A DNA stretch of 64,000 nt from Burkholderia cepacia (GCF_001039005.1 NZ_LDWR01000046.1:62001-126000), one strand, 5' to 3'; numbered from the stretch's first letter, positions 45,617 through 55,382 are shown. The notes: a model not told the origin generated them from the letters alone. Numbers and translations are program-made.

Positions 45617-46849
45617 TCAGACGCGCTTGAACACCAGCGTGCCGTTGGTACCGCCGAAGCCGAAGTTGTTCTTCACGGCGACGTCGATCTTCATGTCACG
45701 TGCGGTATTCGCGCAGTAGTCGAGATCGCACTCGGGGTCCTGGTTGAAGATGTTGATGGTCGGCGGCGACACGTTGTTGTGCAGCGCCAGCACCGTGAAC
45801 ACCGATTCGAGGCCGCCCGCGCCGCCCAGCAGGTGGCCCGTCATCGACTTCGTCGAGTTCACGACGAGCTTGTACGCATGCTCGCCGAAGGCCGCCTTCA
45901 CCGCGTCGGACTCGTTCTTGTCGCCCAGCGGCGTCGACGTGCCGTGCGCGTTCAGGTACTGGACCTCATCCGCGTTCACGCCGGCGTCGCGCAGCGCCGC
46001 GACCATGCAGCGGCGCGGGCCGTCCATGTTCGGCGCGGTCATGTGGTACGCGTCGCCCGTCATGCCGAAGCCCGAGACTTCCGCGTAGATCTTCGCACCG
46101 CGCGCCTTCGCCGACTCGTACTCTTCGAGCACCATCACGCCTGCGCCCTCGCCCAGCACGAAGCCGTCGCGGTCCTTGTCCCACGGACGGGACGCTGCAG
46201 CCGGATCGTCGTTGCGGGTCGACAGCGCACGCGCTGCCGCGAAACCGCCGATACCGAGCGGCGACACCGTCGATTCGGCGCCGCCCGCGACCATCACGTC
46301 GGCGTCGCCGGCCTGGATCAGGCGCGCCGCGAGGCCGATGCTGTGCAGGCCGGTCGTGCAAGCCGTCACGGCTGCGAGGTTCGGGCCCTTCAGGCCGAAC
46401 ATGATGCTCAGGTGGCCCGAGATCATGTTGATGATCGAACCCGGCACGAAGAACGGCGAAATCCGGCGCGCGCCGCGATCGACGTAGGTCTGGTGCGTAT
46501 CTTCGATCATCGGCAGGCCGCCGATGCCGGAACCGACCAGCACGCCGATGCGTTCGGCATTGGCTTCGTTCACTTCCAGCCCGCTGTCCTTGATTGCCTG
46601 GACGCCGGCGGCAATGCCGTAATGGATGAACGTATCCATGCTGCGGGCTTCCTTCGCCGGGATGTACTCCTCGGCGTTGAAACCCTTCACCTCACCCGCG
46701 AAATGCACGGCGAGGTTCGACGGATCGAACTTCGTGACGGTGGCGATACCGGACTTGCCGGCGACGAGATTGGCCCAGCCGTCGGCAACACTATTGCCAA
46801 CAGGCGAAATAAGCCCCAGGCCTGTAACGACAACACGACGGCGGCTCAC
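45617..46849 (-). CDS. fabF: Beta-ketoacyl-ACP synthase II
   Basis: 410 residues elongating acyl-ACP. The catalytic triad is visible: Cys in AVTACTTGLHSI, His in NAHGTSTPLGD, His in KSMTGHLLGGAGG. I use the GTG at 46849, which has AAGAGGT 5 bases upstream and gives the family N-terminus SRRRVVVTGLGL; a longer frame begins at 46885 without support. A terminator-like hairpin separates it from acpP. Confidence 0.96.
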   Translation of the reverse strand: MSRRRVVVTGLGLISPVGNSVADGWANLVAGKSGIATVTKFDPSNLAVHFAGEVKGFNAEEYIPAKEARSMDTFIHYGIAAGVQAIKDSGLEVNEANAERIGVLVGSGIGGLPMIEDTHQTYVDRGARRISPFFVPGSIINMISGHLSIMFGLKGPNLAAVTACTTGLHSIGLAARLIQAGDADVMVAGGAESTVSPLGIGGFAAARALSTRNDDPAAASRPWDKDRDGFVLGEGAGVMVLEEYESAKARGAKIYAEVSGFGMTGDAYHMTAPNMDGPRRCMVAALRDAGVNADEVQYLNAHGTSTPLGDKNESDAVKAAFGEHAYKLVVNSTKSMTGHLLGGAGGLESVFTVLALHNNVSPPTINIFNQDPECDLDYCANTARDMKIDVAVKNNFGFGGTNGTLVFKRV

Positions 46850-46874
46850 GGTAACCTCTTTTCCATTATTGGAT

Positions 46875-46930
46875 GACAAAAACAAAAGCCACAGTGGCCA
46901 CAGGAACCAGCCCTGCGAGCCCTGTGGCTG
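46875..46930 (-). terminator. Attenuator-like terminator between acpP and fabF
   Basis: AGCCACAG (minus strand) pairs with CTGTGGCT across a 27-base, itself structured, loop, and the minus strand continues TTTTGTTTTTG. This would let only part of acpP transcription reach fabF. Confidence 0.75.
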
Positions 46931-47013
46931 TTAGTCCGTCCGGCGCGAAGCCGGCAGGATGGCGCGTCAATCGCGAAGATCGCGGCGACGTGGCGAACAA
47001 GCGCGAAAGGCGC

Positions 47014-47253
47014 TTACGCCTTGACGTTTGCGCGAGCGTAGTCGATCGCTTGCTGAACGGTCGTGATCTTCTCTGCTTCTTCGTCCGGGATTTCCATGCC
47101 GAACTCGTCTTCGAGAGCCATCACCAGTTCGACCGTGTCGAGCGAGTCGGCGCCCAGATCGTTCACGAACGAAGCTTCGTTCTTGATCTCTGCTTCCGCG
47201 ACGCCCAGTTGTTCAGCGACGATCTTCTTGACACGTTGTTCGATGTTGTCCAT
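47014..47253 (-). CDS. acpP: Acyl carrier protein
   Basis: 79 residues, acidic, with the phosphopantetheine site Ser in [12 protein letters not shown]. It carries growing acyl chains for all fatty acid synthesis. An excellent ribosome site (GGAGGGG) precedes the ATG by 2-3 bases, and it has its own predicted promoter. Confidence 0.99.
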
Positions 47254-47292
47254 TACCCCTCCGAGGGAAAGTTCAGATTTACAAGTGCGCGC

Positions 47293-47301
47293 ATTTTATC
47301 A
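47293..47301 (-). promoter_or_regulatory. Extended -10 promoter of acpP
   Basis: On the minus strand TG-A-TAAAAT, an extended -10 element with five of six bases of TATAAT, about 40 bases before the acpP ATG. The -35 region is weak, as expected for an extended -10 promoter. Confidence 0.6.
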
Positions 47302-47397
47302 GGTTTGCTGACGCCAAAACGCGCGTTGGCTTGATGGTCGATCAAGCGCCGATCCGCCTGAAAAACGGGATACGGCGCGGATGGTAAACGAAAATCG

Positions 47398-48147
47398 TTA
47401 CGACATGTACATGCCGCCGTTCACGTGCAGCGTCGTGCCGGTGATATAACCGGCTTGCGGCGAGGCGAGGAACACGACGGCATGGGCGATGTCTTCCGGG
47501 CTGCCGAGGCGGCCGAGCGGAATCTGGGTCTTGAGCGCGGCCTGCTGTTCTTCCGGCAGCGTCTTCGTCATGTCGGTGTCGATGAAGCCCGGCGCGACGC
47601 AGTTCACGGTGATGCCGCGGCTGCCGATCTCGCGCGCAAGCGCACGGGTCATGCCTGCGACGCCGGCCTTCGCGGCCGCGTAGTTGACCTGGCCCGGGTT
47701 GCCGGCCGAGCCGACCACCGACGTGATGTTGATGATGCGGCCGCCCCGCGCCTTCATCATCGGGCGCAGCACCGCGCGCGACAGGCGGAACACCGACTTC
47801 AGGTTGGTATCGATCACCGCGTCCCAGTCCTCGTCCTTCATCCGCATCGCGAGCTGGTCCTGCGTGATGCCCGCGTTGTTGACGAGCACGTTCAGCGCGC
47901 CGAATTCCTTCACGGTCGCATCGATCAGCGCCTCGGCGGCTGCCGCGTCGTTCACGTTCAGCACCGCGCCACGGCCCGTGACGCCCGCTTCCGCGAACGT
48001 CGCGGTGATCGCGGCGGCGCCCGATTCGCTCGTTGCCGTGCCGATCACCGTCGCGCCCTGGCGCGCGAGTTCGAGCGCGATCGACCGGCCGATGCCGCGC
48101 GACGCGCCGGTTACGATCGCAACCTGTTTATCGAGAGTCTTTTCCAT
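47398..48147 (-). CDS. fabG: 3-oxoacyl-ACP reductase
   Basis: 249 residues of the short-chain dehydrogenase family, NADPH-dependent. Cofactor loop TGASRGIGRS (about 14-22), NNAG (about 88-91) and the Tyr-x3-Lys catalytic pair in VNYAAAKAG are present. It lies 36 bases after fabD. Confidence 0.97.
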   Translation of the reverse strand: MEKTLDKQVAIVTGASRGIGRSIALELARQGATVIGTATSESGAAAITATFAEAGVTGRGAVLNVNDAAAAEALIDATVKEFGALNVLVNNAGITQDQLAMRMKDEDWDAVIDTNLKSVFRLSRAVLRPMMKARGGRIINITSVVGSAGNPGQVNYAAAKAGVAGMTRALAREIGSRGITVNCVAPGFIDTDMTKTLPEEQQAALKTQIPLGRLGSPEDIAHAVVFLASPQAGYITGTTLHVNGGMYMS

Positions 48148-48183
48148 GAATCGAATATCCGTCTCTTGAGTAAAGGCGCCGCG

Positions 48184-49116
48184 TCAGGCGGTCACCAGCT
48201 TGAGCGCGTCGTCGAGCGAAACCGGATCGAACACCGACGCGCCCGTCAGGTTGCCGTCGATGCGCTTCGTCAGGCCTGCGAGCACCTTGCCCGGACCGCA
48301 TTCGATCACGTGCGTGACGCCCGTGCCGGCGATGTGCTGCACGCACTCGACCCAGCGCACCGGGCCCGCGGCCTGGCGCACCAGCGCGTCCTTGATCGCG
48401 GCCGGATCGCTGACCACGGCGACGTCGATGTTGTTGACGACCGGAGTCTGCGGCGCCTTGACGTCGACGTTCGCGAGATAGTCGCGCAGCTGATCCGATG
48501 CCGGCTTGAGCAGCGACGAATGGAACGGCGCCGACACCGGCAGCGGCAGCGCGCGCTTCGCGCCCTTCGCCTTCGCGATCTCGCACGCCTTTTCGACCGC
48601 GGCCTTATTGCCTGCGATCACGACCTGCGCGGGCGCATTGAAGTTCACGGCTTCGACAACGCCCGCTTCCGCGGCTTCGGCGCACACCGCGCGCACCGTG
48701 TCGTCGTCGAGGCCCAGGATCGCGGCCATGCCGCCCTGGCCGACGGGCACGGCCGTCTGCATCGCCTGCGCGCGAAAACGCACGAGCGGCACGGCATCCT
48801 TGAACGCGAGCGCGCCCGCCGCGACGAGCGCCGTGTATTCACCGAGGCTGTGGCCGGCGACGATCGACGGCACCGGGCCGCCTGCCTGCTGCCACGCGCG
48901 GTAGCACGCGTACGCGGCGGTCAGCATTACGGGCTGCGTGTTGGTAGTGAGATTCAGCTCTTCGGCCGGGCCTTCGGCGATCAGCTTGCCGAGGTCCTGA
49001 TTGAGTGCATCGGACGCTTCCTGGAGCGTCTCGCGCACGACGGCCAGATCGGCGAATGCGTTGAGCATGCCGACCGCCTGCGAGCCCTGCCCCGGAAAAA
49101 CGAATGCAAATTTCAT
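48184..49116 (-). CDS. fabD: Malonyl-CoA-ACP transacylase
   Basis: 310 residues from the ATG at 49116. The nucleophile Ser is in GHSLGEY (about 90-96) and the catalytic His in VSAPFHSSLL. Opening MKFAFVFPGQGSQ is universal in the family. The upstream open frame runs through fabH and is not coding. Confidence 0.97.
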   Translation of the reverse strand: MKFAFVFPGQGSQAVGMLNAFADLAVVRETLQEASDALNQDLGKLIAEGPAEELNLTTNTQPVMLTAAYACYRAWQQAGGPVPSIVAGHSLGEYTALVAAGALAFKDAVPLVRFRAQAMQTAVPVGQGGMAAILGLDDDTVRAVCAEAAEAGVVEAVNFNAPAQVVIAGNKAAVEKACEIAKAKGAKRALPLPVSAPFHSSLLKPASDQLRDYLANVDVKAPQTPVVNNIDVAVVSDPAAIKDALVRQAAGPVRWVECVQHIAGTGVTHVIECGPGKVLAGLTKRIDGNLTGASVFDPVSLDDALKLVTA

Positions 49117-49199
49117 ATCGTCCCCAATTGAATCGATTCGAACGGCGCGCACGAACGGCGCGCCGGTGGGATCCGCGCGCAGCAGTCGCGCGCCGCGGA

Positions 49200-50189
49200 T
49201 CAGAAGCGGAAGACCGACGCGCCCCAGGTAAAGCCGCCGCCGACGCCTTCGATCAGCACGTGCTGACCGCGCTTGATACGGCCGTCGCGCACCGCGGTGT
49301 CGAACGCCAGCGGGATCGACGCGGCCGACGTGTTGCCGTGCTGGTCGACCGTCACGACCATGCGTTCCTGCGGCAGGCCGAGCTTGCGGCAGGTGCTGGT
49401 CATGATGCGGATGTTGGCCTGGTGCGGAATCAGCCAGTCGATCTGCTCGGGCGCGAGGTTCGCCTTCGCGAGCGCCTCGATCGCCACCTTCTCGAGCACG
49501 TTGACCGCGAGCTTGAACACGGCCTGCCCGTCCATGTACAGGAACGCGCTGCCTTCGATCACGCCGCGATTGACGTTGCCGGGCGTGCAAAGGATATGCG
49601 AATAGCTGCCGTCCGCGTGCAGCGCGCTGCCGAGGATGCCCGGCTCTTCCGACGCGGACAGGATCACCGCGCCCGCGCCGTCGCCGAACAGCACGCAGGT
49701 CGTGCGGTCCTTGAAGTCGAGAATGCGCGAGAACGTCTCCGCGCCGACCACGAGCGCCGTGCGGTGCTGGCCGCTGCGGATGAAGCTGTCGGCCGTCGCC
49801 ATGGCGTACGCGAAGCCCGAACACACGGCCTGCACGTCGAATGCCGCGCCGCCGTTCTTGATGCCGAGCTTGTTCTGCAGCAGGCACGCGGTGCTCGGGA
49901 ACACGAAATCGGGGGTCGAAGTCGCGACGATGATCAGGTCGATCGACTGCGGATCGATTCCGGCCGCTTCGATTGCGCGACGCGACGCCTCGAGCGCAAG
50001 ATCGCTCGTCGTGACGTCGGGTGCGGCGAAATGGCGCGCATGGATGCCCGTGCGCGCAACGATCCACTCATCGCTCGTCTCGATGCCTTCCTTCGCAAGA
50101 CGATCGGTCAATTGCTGGTTCGTGACGCGGTCGGGCGGCAGGTAGCTGCCCGTGCCGAGCACGCGGGAATAGAGAGTCGATTGGGCCAT
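49200..50189 (-). CDS. fabH: Beta-ketoacyl-ACP synthase III
   Basis: 329 residues, the initiating condensing enzyme. Cys in AVCSGF, His in PHQANIRIM and Asn in GNTSAA form the catalytic triad. Its start directly abuts the plsX stop (50189/50190), so the two are coupled. Confidence 0.97.
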   Translation of the reverse strand: MAQSTLYSRVLGTGSYLPPDRVTNQQLTDRLAKEGIETSDEWIVARTGIHARHFAAPDVTTSDLALEASRRAIEAAGIDPQSIDLIIVATSTPDFVFPSTACLLQNKLGIKNGGAAFDVQAVCSGFAYAMATADSFIRSGQHRTALVVGAETFSRILDFKDRTTCVLFGDGAGAVILSASEEPGILGSALHADGSYSHILCTPGNVNRGVIEGSAFLYMDGQAVFKLAVNVLEKVAIEALAKANLAPEQIDWLIPHQANIRIMTSTCRKLGLPQERMVVTVDQHGNTSAASIPLAFDTAVRDGRIKRGQHVLIEGVGGGFTWGASVFRF

Positions 50190-51296
50190 TTATGCTTTAG
50201 AGGATAGCGCAGCGGAAGGTTCGGCGTGATGGCCTGCGGCCGGGCTCGCCTGGCCCGCGCCGCCCGCGTTGTGTTCGCCGTCGCCGAGCGACACCGAATT
50301 ATCCGCCATCGCACGCGTGAGGCGCTCCAGCACGCCGTTTTTGACGGCATCATACCCGCGTTTGATTGCCCACTCAAACGCGTAGGCATCGGCCGAACCA
50401 TGGCTCTTGATCACGAGGCTCTTCAGCCCCAGCAGCGCCGCGCCGTTGTACTGGCGGTGATCGACGCGCTTCTTGAAACGCATCAGGACAGGCAGCGCGA
50501 GCAGTGCCATCAGCTTCGACATCAGCGAACGGCCGAACTCCTCGCGGATGATGTCGGACAGCATCTGCGCGAGCCCCTCGGACGTCTTCAGCGCGACGTT
50601 GCCGACGAAGCCGTCGCACACGATCACGTCGACGGTGCCCTTGTAGATGTCGTTGCCTTCGACGTTGCCGCGGAAATTCAGCGTGCTGGCGCGCAGCAGT
50701 TCACCTGCGCGCTTGATCGTGTCGTTGCCCTTGATGACCTCTTCGCCGATGTTCAGCAGGCCGATCGTCGGCCGCTCCTTGCCTTCGAGCGCGGCCACGA
50801 GCGCGTGCCCCATCTCCGCGAACTGCAGCAGGTGCTGCGGCTCGCAGTCGACGTTCGCGCCGAGGTCCAGCATCATCGTGTAGCCGGTCGGATTCGGCAG
50901 CGCGGACGCGATCGCGGGCCGCTCGATGCCGGGCAGCGTCTTGAGCACGTAACGGGAAACGGCCATCAGCGCGCCGGTATTGCCGGCGGAGATGCAGGCC
51001 TGCGCCGCGCCTTCCTTGACGTGGTTGAGCGCGACACGCATCGAAGAATCCTTCTTCTTGCGCAGCGCCACTTCGACAGGGTCGTCCATCGCCACGACTT
51101 CGGTGGCGGGCACGATGGTCAATGCGGGATCGTCGAGGGCTTTCAGCTTTTTCAGCTGGGCGCGGATCGCGCTTTCGATGCCGACGAGCATCAGGTGCGC
51201 ATCGGGATGCGCGCGGACGAACTTGACTGCCGCGGGAACGGTCACGGACGGGCCGTGGTCGCCTCCCATGCAATCGATTGTGAGCTTTACGGTCAT
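50190..51296 (-). CDS. plsX: Phosphate acyltransferase PlsX
   Basis: 368 residues making acyl-phosphate from acyl-ACP for phospholipid synthesis. The opening TVKLTIDCMGGDHGPSVTVPA and SAGNTGALMAVSRY are family hallmarks. It begins the plsX-fabH-fabD-fabG unit, after a terminator that separates it from rpmF. Confidence 0.97.
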   Translation of the reverse strand: MTVKLTIDCMGGDHGPSVTVPAAVKFVRAHPDAHLMLVGIESAIRAQLKKLKALDDPALTIVPATEVVAMDDPVEVALRKKKDSSMRVALNHVKEGAAQACISAGNTGALMAVSRYVLKTLPGIERPAIASALPNPTGYTMMLDLGANVDCEPQHLLQFAEMGHALVAALEGKERPTIGLLNIGEEVIKGNDTIKRAGELLRASTLNFRGNVEGNDIYKGTVDVIVCDGFVGNVALKTSEGLAQMLSDIIREEFGRSLMSKLMALLALPVLMRFKKRVDHRQYNGAALLGLKSLVIKSHGSADAYAFEWAIKRGYDAVKNGVLERLTRAMADNSVSLGDGEHNAGGAGQASPAAGHHAEPSAALSSKA

Positions 51297-51319
51297 GGAA
51301 TGCGACGAATTTCAGGCAC

Positions 51320-51350
51320 AAAAAAGCGGCAGTTGAATGCCGCCTTTTTG
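51320..51350. terminator. Terminator between rpmF and plsX
   Basis: GCGGCA / TGCCGC stem with GTTGAA loop, A-rich before and TTTTT after, so it works in either direction. It implies that plsX has a promoter of its own or depends on readthrough. Confidence 0.85.
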
Positions 51351-51425
51351 TTGCGCCAGGAAAGTGTCAAGCGAACCAGTTGTCACGCGAACGGCGAACG
51401 TAGCGCGCAACGCGTGACTTGACGC

Positions 51426-51605
51426 TTAGTCGTTCTTCGTCTTGACGACTTTCTTGCCGCGATAGTAGCCGTTCGGGCTGACGTGGTGACGCAGATGCAC
51501 TTCACCCGTGCTCGGCTCGACTGCCAGCGGCGACGCCGTCAGGAAATCGTGCGAACGATGCATGCCGCGCTTCGACGGCGACTTCTTGTTTTGCTGGACT
51601 GCCAT
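51426..51605 (-). CDS. rpmF: 50S ribosomal protein L32
   Basis: 59 residues: MAVQQNKKSPSKRGMHRSHD at the start and YYRGKKVVKTKND at the end. It lacks the four Cys of zinc-type L32. It lies 98 bases after yceD, the conserved yceD-rpmF-plsX order. Too short for many ORF callers. Confidence 0.97.
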   Translation of the reverse strand: MAVQQNKKSPSKRGMHRSHDFLTASPLAVEPSTGEVHLRHHVSPNGYYRGKKVVKTKND

Positions 51606-51703
51606 GACTAACTCCTAAATAATTTTCCGGATTCTAACACAGCCCGATCCGGCGCTTAACTACCCTGGCCCAAAGCCCTTACGCCTTCCCGCGCCACAAC
51701 TGC

Positions 51704-52342
51704 TTAGTGTTTCTTGTTGCCGTCACCGTCCTTCTTCAGCGCTTGCAGCGCTGCGAACGGATTCGGCCGTTTGCCTTCGTCCTCGGCTTCGCCGGACTCT
51801 TCGCCCGCCTCTTCCTCAGGACCGCTCGCACCCGACACGAGGCTTTCGTGAACTGCCGGGCAAACCTCGTGCTTGGGCACGAGCGGCAACGAAAGCAGCA
51901 ATTCCTCTTCGATCAAGTCGACGAGATCGAACTGGCGTGAGCCCACGATCACATCGGCTTCATCGTCGTCGAGCGGAAATTCTTCAGCTTCTTCTTCGGT
52001 CGCGACGACCCGGTAAACCATGTCGACGCCGAACGCCTGGTCGTACGGGGTCACGCAGCGCTGGCACGTGAGCCATGCATGGCCATGCACCGCGAGGCGC
52101 AGATACGGCTGCTGCCCATCGGCGCCGTCGTCCTGCAACTCTTTCTGGGTGAACCCTTCCGCCTGCCACGTGAAGACCGTGTCGCGATCTGGCGCGTCCA
52201 TCGGCACTTCGTTTAACATGCGCGGCAGTTGCGAGAGGTGCATCGCACCTGCTGCCTGCCGCCCACTGCGGGCGAATTCGAACAGGTCGACTGCGTGCGG
52301 ATCAAGCGGTGCCGCAGCAGGTTTGCCAGAAGAAGTGTTCAT
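51704..52342 (-). CDS. yceD: YceD (DUF177) family protein
   Basis: 212 residues. The family features are the LTCQRCVTPY Cys pair and the acidic DEADVI...DLVDLIEEELLLSLPLVPKHE block, with a Pro/Glu-rich tail. YceD proteins are linked to 23S rRNA or large-subunit maturation, as the invariable rpmF neighbour suggests. Divergent from maf across 230 bases. Confidence 0.93.
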   Translation of the reverse strand: MNTSSGKPAAAPLDPHAVDLFEFARSGRQAAGAMHLSQLPRMLNEVPMDAPDRDTVFTWQAEGFTQKELQDDGADGQQPYLRLAVHGHAWLTCQRCVTPYDQAFGVDMVYRVVATEEEAEEFPLDDDEADVIVGSRQFDLVDLIEEELLLSLPLVPKHEVCPAVHESLVSGASGPEEEAGEESGEAEDEGKRPNPFAALQALKKDGDGNKKH

Positions 52343-52572
52343 GTGCGCTCCTGCCTACAGGCTGACTTGCGAATCCGGCTTGGCGCCGCTCACGTACGGC
52401 TCATCCGCGGATGACGTACTTTACTTCCGAAGACCCGACAGGCGCCACCACGACGGAAGCCTGTCGACGAAAAGCGGGAAAGCATACCTGTTTTACCTTT
52501 TGCGGTCAATCACTTAAGCTTGCGTCCGCGCAACGCCGTACAACACCTCACGACTCACCGATCCAACCGACC

Positions 52573-53205
52573 ATGCCGGAAACCGTTTGCCGCCTGCCGC
52601 GGCTGATTCTTGCCTCCAGTTCCCGCTACCGCCGCGCGCTCCTCGAGCGCCTCGGCGTACCCTTCGATGTCGTGTCGCCCGACCTCGACGAAACCCCGCT
52701 CGACGGCGAAACACCGGCGATGACCGCCCTGCGCCTCGCCGGCGCGAAAGCGCGCGCCGTCGCCGCGACGATTGACGCGCCGGACGGCGTGCTCGTAATC
52801 GGGTCGGACCAGGTCGCGACCTTCGACGGGCTTCAAATCGGCAAACCCGGCACGCACGAGCGTGCGCTCGCGCAACTCGTGTCGATGCAGGGGCGCGAAG
52901 TCGAATTCCACAGCGCGCTCTGCCTGTACGACAGCCGTACGGGCGAAGCCCAGGTCGAGGACGTCGTCACGCGCGTGCGCTTCCGCACGCTGACCGAAGC
53001 CGAACTCGACGCGTACCTGCGCGCGGAGACGCCTTACGACGTCGCCGGCAGCGCGAAGTCCGAAGGGCTCGGCATCGCGCTGCTCGACGCGATCGACTCG
53101 GACGACCCGACCGCGCTCGTCGGCCTGCCGCTGATCGCGCTCACGCGGATGCTGCGCGCCACCGAATTTCCTTTGTTTGCAACCACCCGTGGAGACCGCG
53201 CATGA
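52573..53205 (+). CDS. maf: Maf-family nucleotide pyrophosphatase
   Basis: 210 residues from the ATG at 52573. The opening LPRLILASSSRYRRALLERLG and the internal IGSDQVATFDG, YDVAGSAKSEGLG blocks mark the Maf/YceF type, which hydrolyses modified or m7G nucleotides in housecleaning. It overlaps the next gene by 4 bases (ATGA). Confidence 0.95.
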   Translation: MPETVCRLPRLILASSSRYRRALLERLGVPFDVVSPDLDETPLDGETPAMTALRLAGAKARAVAATIDAPDGVLVIGSDQVATFDGLQIGKPGTHERALAQLVSMQGREVEFHSALCLYDSRTGEAQVEDVVTRVRFRTLTEAELDAYLRAETPYDVAGSAKSEGLGIALLDAIDSDDPTALVGLPLIALTRMLRATEFPLFATTRGDRA

Positions 53206-53924
53206 CGGCCGGCACGCTTTACCTTGTCCCGAACACGCTCGGCGAAGGCGACGAGTCGATGCTCGCCGCCGTGCTGCCGGCGGCCGTTCAGGCACGCGCC
53301 GGCACGCTCGGCTATTACATCGGCGAAAACGCGAAAACGACGCGTGCGTTCCTGAAGAAGATCGGCACGACGCGCCCGATCCAGGAAATCGAGATCAGCG
53401 AGCTGAACGTCAATACGCCGGCCGGCCAAATCGACCGGCTGCTCGCGCCCGTGCTGGCCGGCGCGGACGCCGGTCTCGTGTCCGAGGCCGGCTGCCCGGC
53501 CGTCGCCGACCCCGGCGCGCTGCTGGTACGCCGCGCGCACGAGCGCGGCGTGAAGGTCGTGCCGCTCGTCGGGCCGAGTTCGATCCTGCTCGCGCTGATG
53601 GCATCGGGCCTGAACGGCCAGAGCTTCGCGTTCAACGGCTACCTGCCGGTCGACGCGGCCGCACGCGCGAAACGCCTGCGCGAACTCGAGCAGTTGTCGC
53701 GCAAGGCGCGCCAGACGCAGATCTTCATTGAAACGCCGTACCGGAATCAAGCGATGCTCGACACGCTCGTCGCGACCTGCGCGCCGTCGACGCAGATATG
53801 CGTCGCGGCCGACCTGACCCTCGCAACCGAGACGATCGCGAGCCGCACCGTGGCGGACTGGAAAAAGGCGCCTGCACCCAATCTGCACAAGCGCCCCGCG
53901 ATCTTCCTGCTGCTCGCGAACTGA
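53202..53924 (+). CDS. SAM-dependent methyltransferase, tetrapyrrole-methylase (RsmI-like) family
   Basis: 240 residues. The fold is that of uroporphyrinogen/RsmI methylases: LYLVPNTLGEGDES, GLVSEAGCPAVADPGA and the VPLVGPSSILLALMASGL loop. It is shorter and more divergent than RsmI, so the substrate is not certain; rRNA is plausible. Coupled to maf by a 4-base overlap, as in many betaproteobacteria. Confidence 0.9.
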   Translation: MTAGTLYLVPNTLGEGDESMLAAVLPAAVQARAGTLGYYIGENAKTTRAFLKKIGTTRPIQEIEISELNVNTPAGQIDRLLAPVLAGADAGLVSEAGCPAVADPGALLVRRAHERGVKVVPLVGPSSILLALMASGLNGQSFAFNGYLPVDAAARAKRLRELEQLSRKARQTQIFIETPYRNQAMLDTLVATCAPSTQICVAADLTLATETIASRTVADWKKAPAPNLHKRPAIFLLLAN

Positions 53925-53975
53925 TACCGCGGCCGGCGGCTGACGCGCGGGCCATGGCGGCCCGCCGGCCGCCGC

Positions 53976-54968
53976 TCAGCGCAGATTGAACGACGCGCCG
54001 CCGGCCGTGAGCGCCTTCATCGCAGCACCGCCGACGGCCGCGCCGAACTTGCGCGCGACGCGGTTCGTCAGGCTTTCCTTCACCGTGTAGTCGACGAGAT
54101 CGGGCGCTTTCAGCACGTCGCGCGCGACCGTGTCGGTCGTGCCGTAGCCGTCGGCGAGCCCGAGCTCGACGCTCTTCTCGCCGGTCCAGAACAGGCCCGA
54201 GAACATGTCGGGCGTCTCGTGCAGCCGCTTGCCGCGGCCATCCTTCACGGCCTTGATGAACTGCGCGTGCACCTGGTCGAGCAACGCCTGCGCATGGGCG
54301 TCCATCTTCGGCGTCTCCGGCGAGAACGGATCGTAGAAGCCCTTGTTTTCGCCCGACGTATGCAGGCGCCGCTCGACGCCGAGCTTGCCCATCAGCCCCG
54401 TGAAGCCGAAACCGTCCATCAGCACGCCGATCGACCCGACGATGCTCGCCTTGTCGACGAAGATCTTGTCGGCCGCGGCCGCGATGTAATAACCGCCCGA
54501 CGCGCACATGTCGGTCACGACCACGTACAGCGGCTTGTCCGGGTGCTTCGCGCGCAGCCGCCGGATCTCGTCGTAGACCATGCCGGCCTGGACCGGACTG
54601 CCGCCCGGGCTGTTGATCCGCAGCACGACGCCGGCCGTGCCGTCGTCGTCGAACGCGGCGTCGAGCGCCGTGTTGATGTCGTCGGCGTTCGCGTTGACGC
54701 CGGCCGCGATCTCGCCGTCGATCGTGACGAGCGCCGTATGCCGGCCGCTCGACGAAAATTTCGAATCGCTCGAGAAATCGATCAACGCGAACGCGAACAG
54801 CACGAACACGCCGAGGAACGCGAAGCGAAAGAAGATCTTCCAGCGCCGCGCCGCGCGCTGTTCCTTGACCGCCGCGAGCGCGATCCGCTCGAGCGCCGCG
54901 CGCTCCCAGTTCAGTTCGCGGCTGTCGGGACGGGAGGAGGATTCCGGGGAATTCGGTTGGTCGGCCAT
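53976..54968 (-). CDS. sppA: Signal peptide peptidase SppA-type (S49) protease
   Basis: 330 residues. One membrane anchor at about 48-68, then a Clp-like Ser protease domain with the nucleophile Ser in CASGGYYIAAAAD and a Lys in DKASIVGSIGV. It degrades leftover signal peptides in the membrane. It starts 12 bases after the Rieske gene stop. Confidence 0.93.
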   Translation of the reverse strand: MADQPNSPESSSRPDSRELNWERAALERIALAAVKEQRAARRWKIFFRFAFLGVFVLFAFALIDFSSDSKFSSSGRHTALVTIDGEIAAGVNANADDINTALDAAFDDDGTAGVVLRINSPGGSPVQAGMVYDEIRRLRAKHPDKPLYVVVTDMCASGGYYIAAAADKIFVDKASIVGSIGVLMDGFGFTGLMGKLGVERRLHTSGENKGFYDPFSPETPKMDAHAQALLDQVHAQFIKAVKDGRGKRLHETPDMFSGLFWTGEKSVELGLADGYGTTDTVARDVLKAPDLVDYTVKESLTNRVARKFGAAVGGAAMKALTAGGASFNLR

Positions 54969-54980
54969 GCAGTATTGTCG

Positions 54981-55382
54981 TTAGTCGGTCGTAGCGGGAA
55001 CGGCGGGACGCAGGTCGGCGTCGGGCACCCAGAATACCGCACGCCCGTCCGGCGTGTCGCGCTCGTCGACCTCGACCGGCCGCAGGCGGGCGCCACGGCA
55101 CGGGCCACCGACGCACTTGCCGGTATCCGGCGCATAGATCGCGCCGTGCGTCGCGCACATCAGGTAAAGGCCCGACGACTCGAAGAACTGCCCTTCGGCC
55201 CAGTCGAGTTCCATCGGCACGTGCGCGCAGCGGTTCAGGTAACCATAGGCGCGACCGTCGTAGCGCACGAAGAACACGACGGCCTGCTCGCCGCGCAGCG
55301 TCGCGTCGACGCGCACGCCGGCGCCGCCGTCGGCCAGCGCGTCCGATGCGCACACGCGCACGGCGTCCGGTGCCGCGCTCAT
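54981..55382 (-). CDS. Rieske [2Fe-2S] domain protein
   Basis: 133 residues from the ATG at 55382. The cluster ligands are Cys-x-His in RCAHVPM and Cys-x2-His in MCATHGAIY. It is a stand-alone ferredoxin-like Rieske protein; electron partner unknown. Its start overlaps the gph stop by 4 bases (ATGA). Confidence 0.93.
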   Translation of the reverse strand: MSAAPDAVRVCASDALADGGAGVRVDATLRGEQAVVFFVRYDGRAYGYLNRCAHVPMELDWAEGQFFESSGLYLMCATHGAIYAPDTGKCVGGPCRGARLRPVEVDERDTPDGRAVFWVPDADLRPAVPATTD

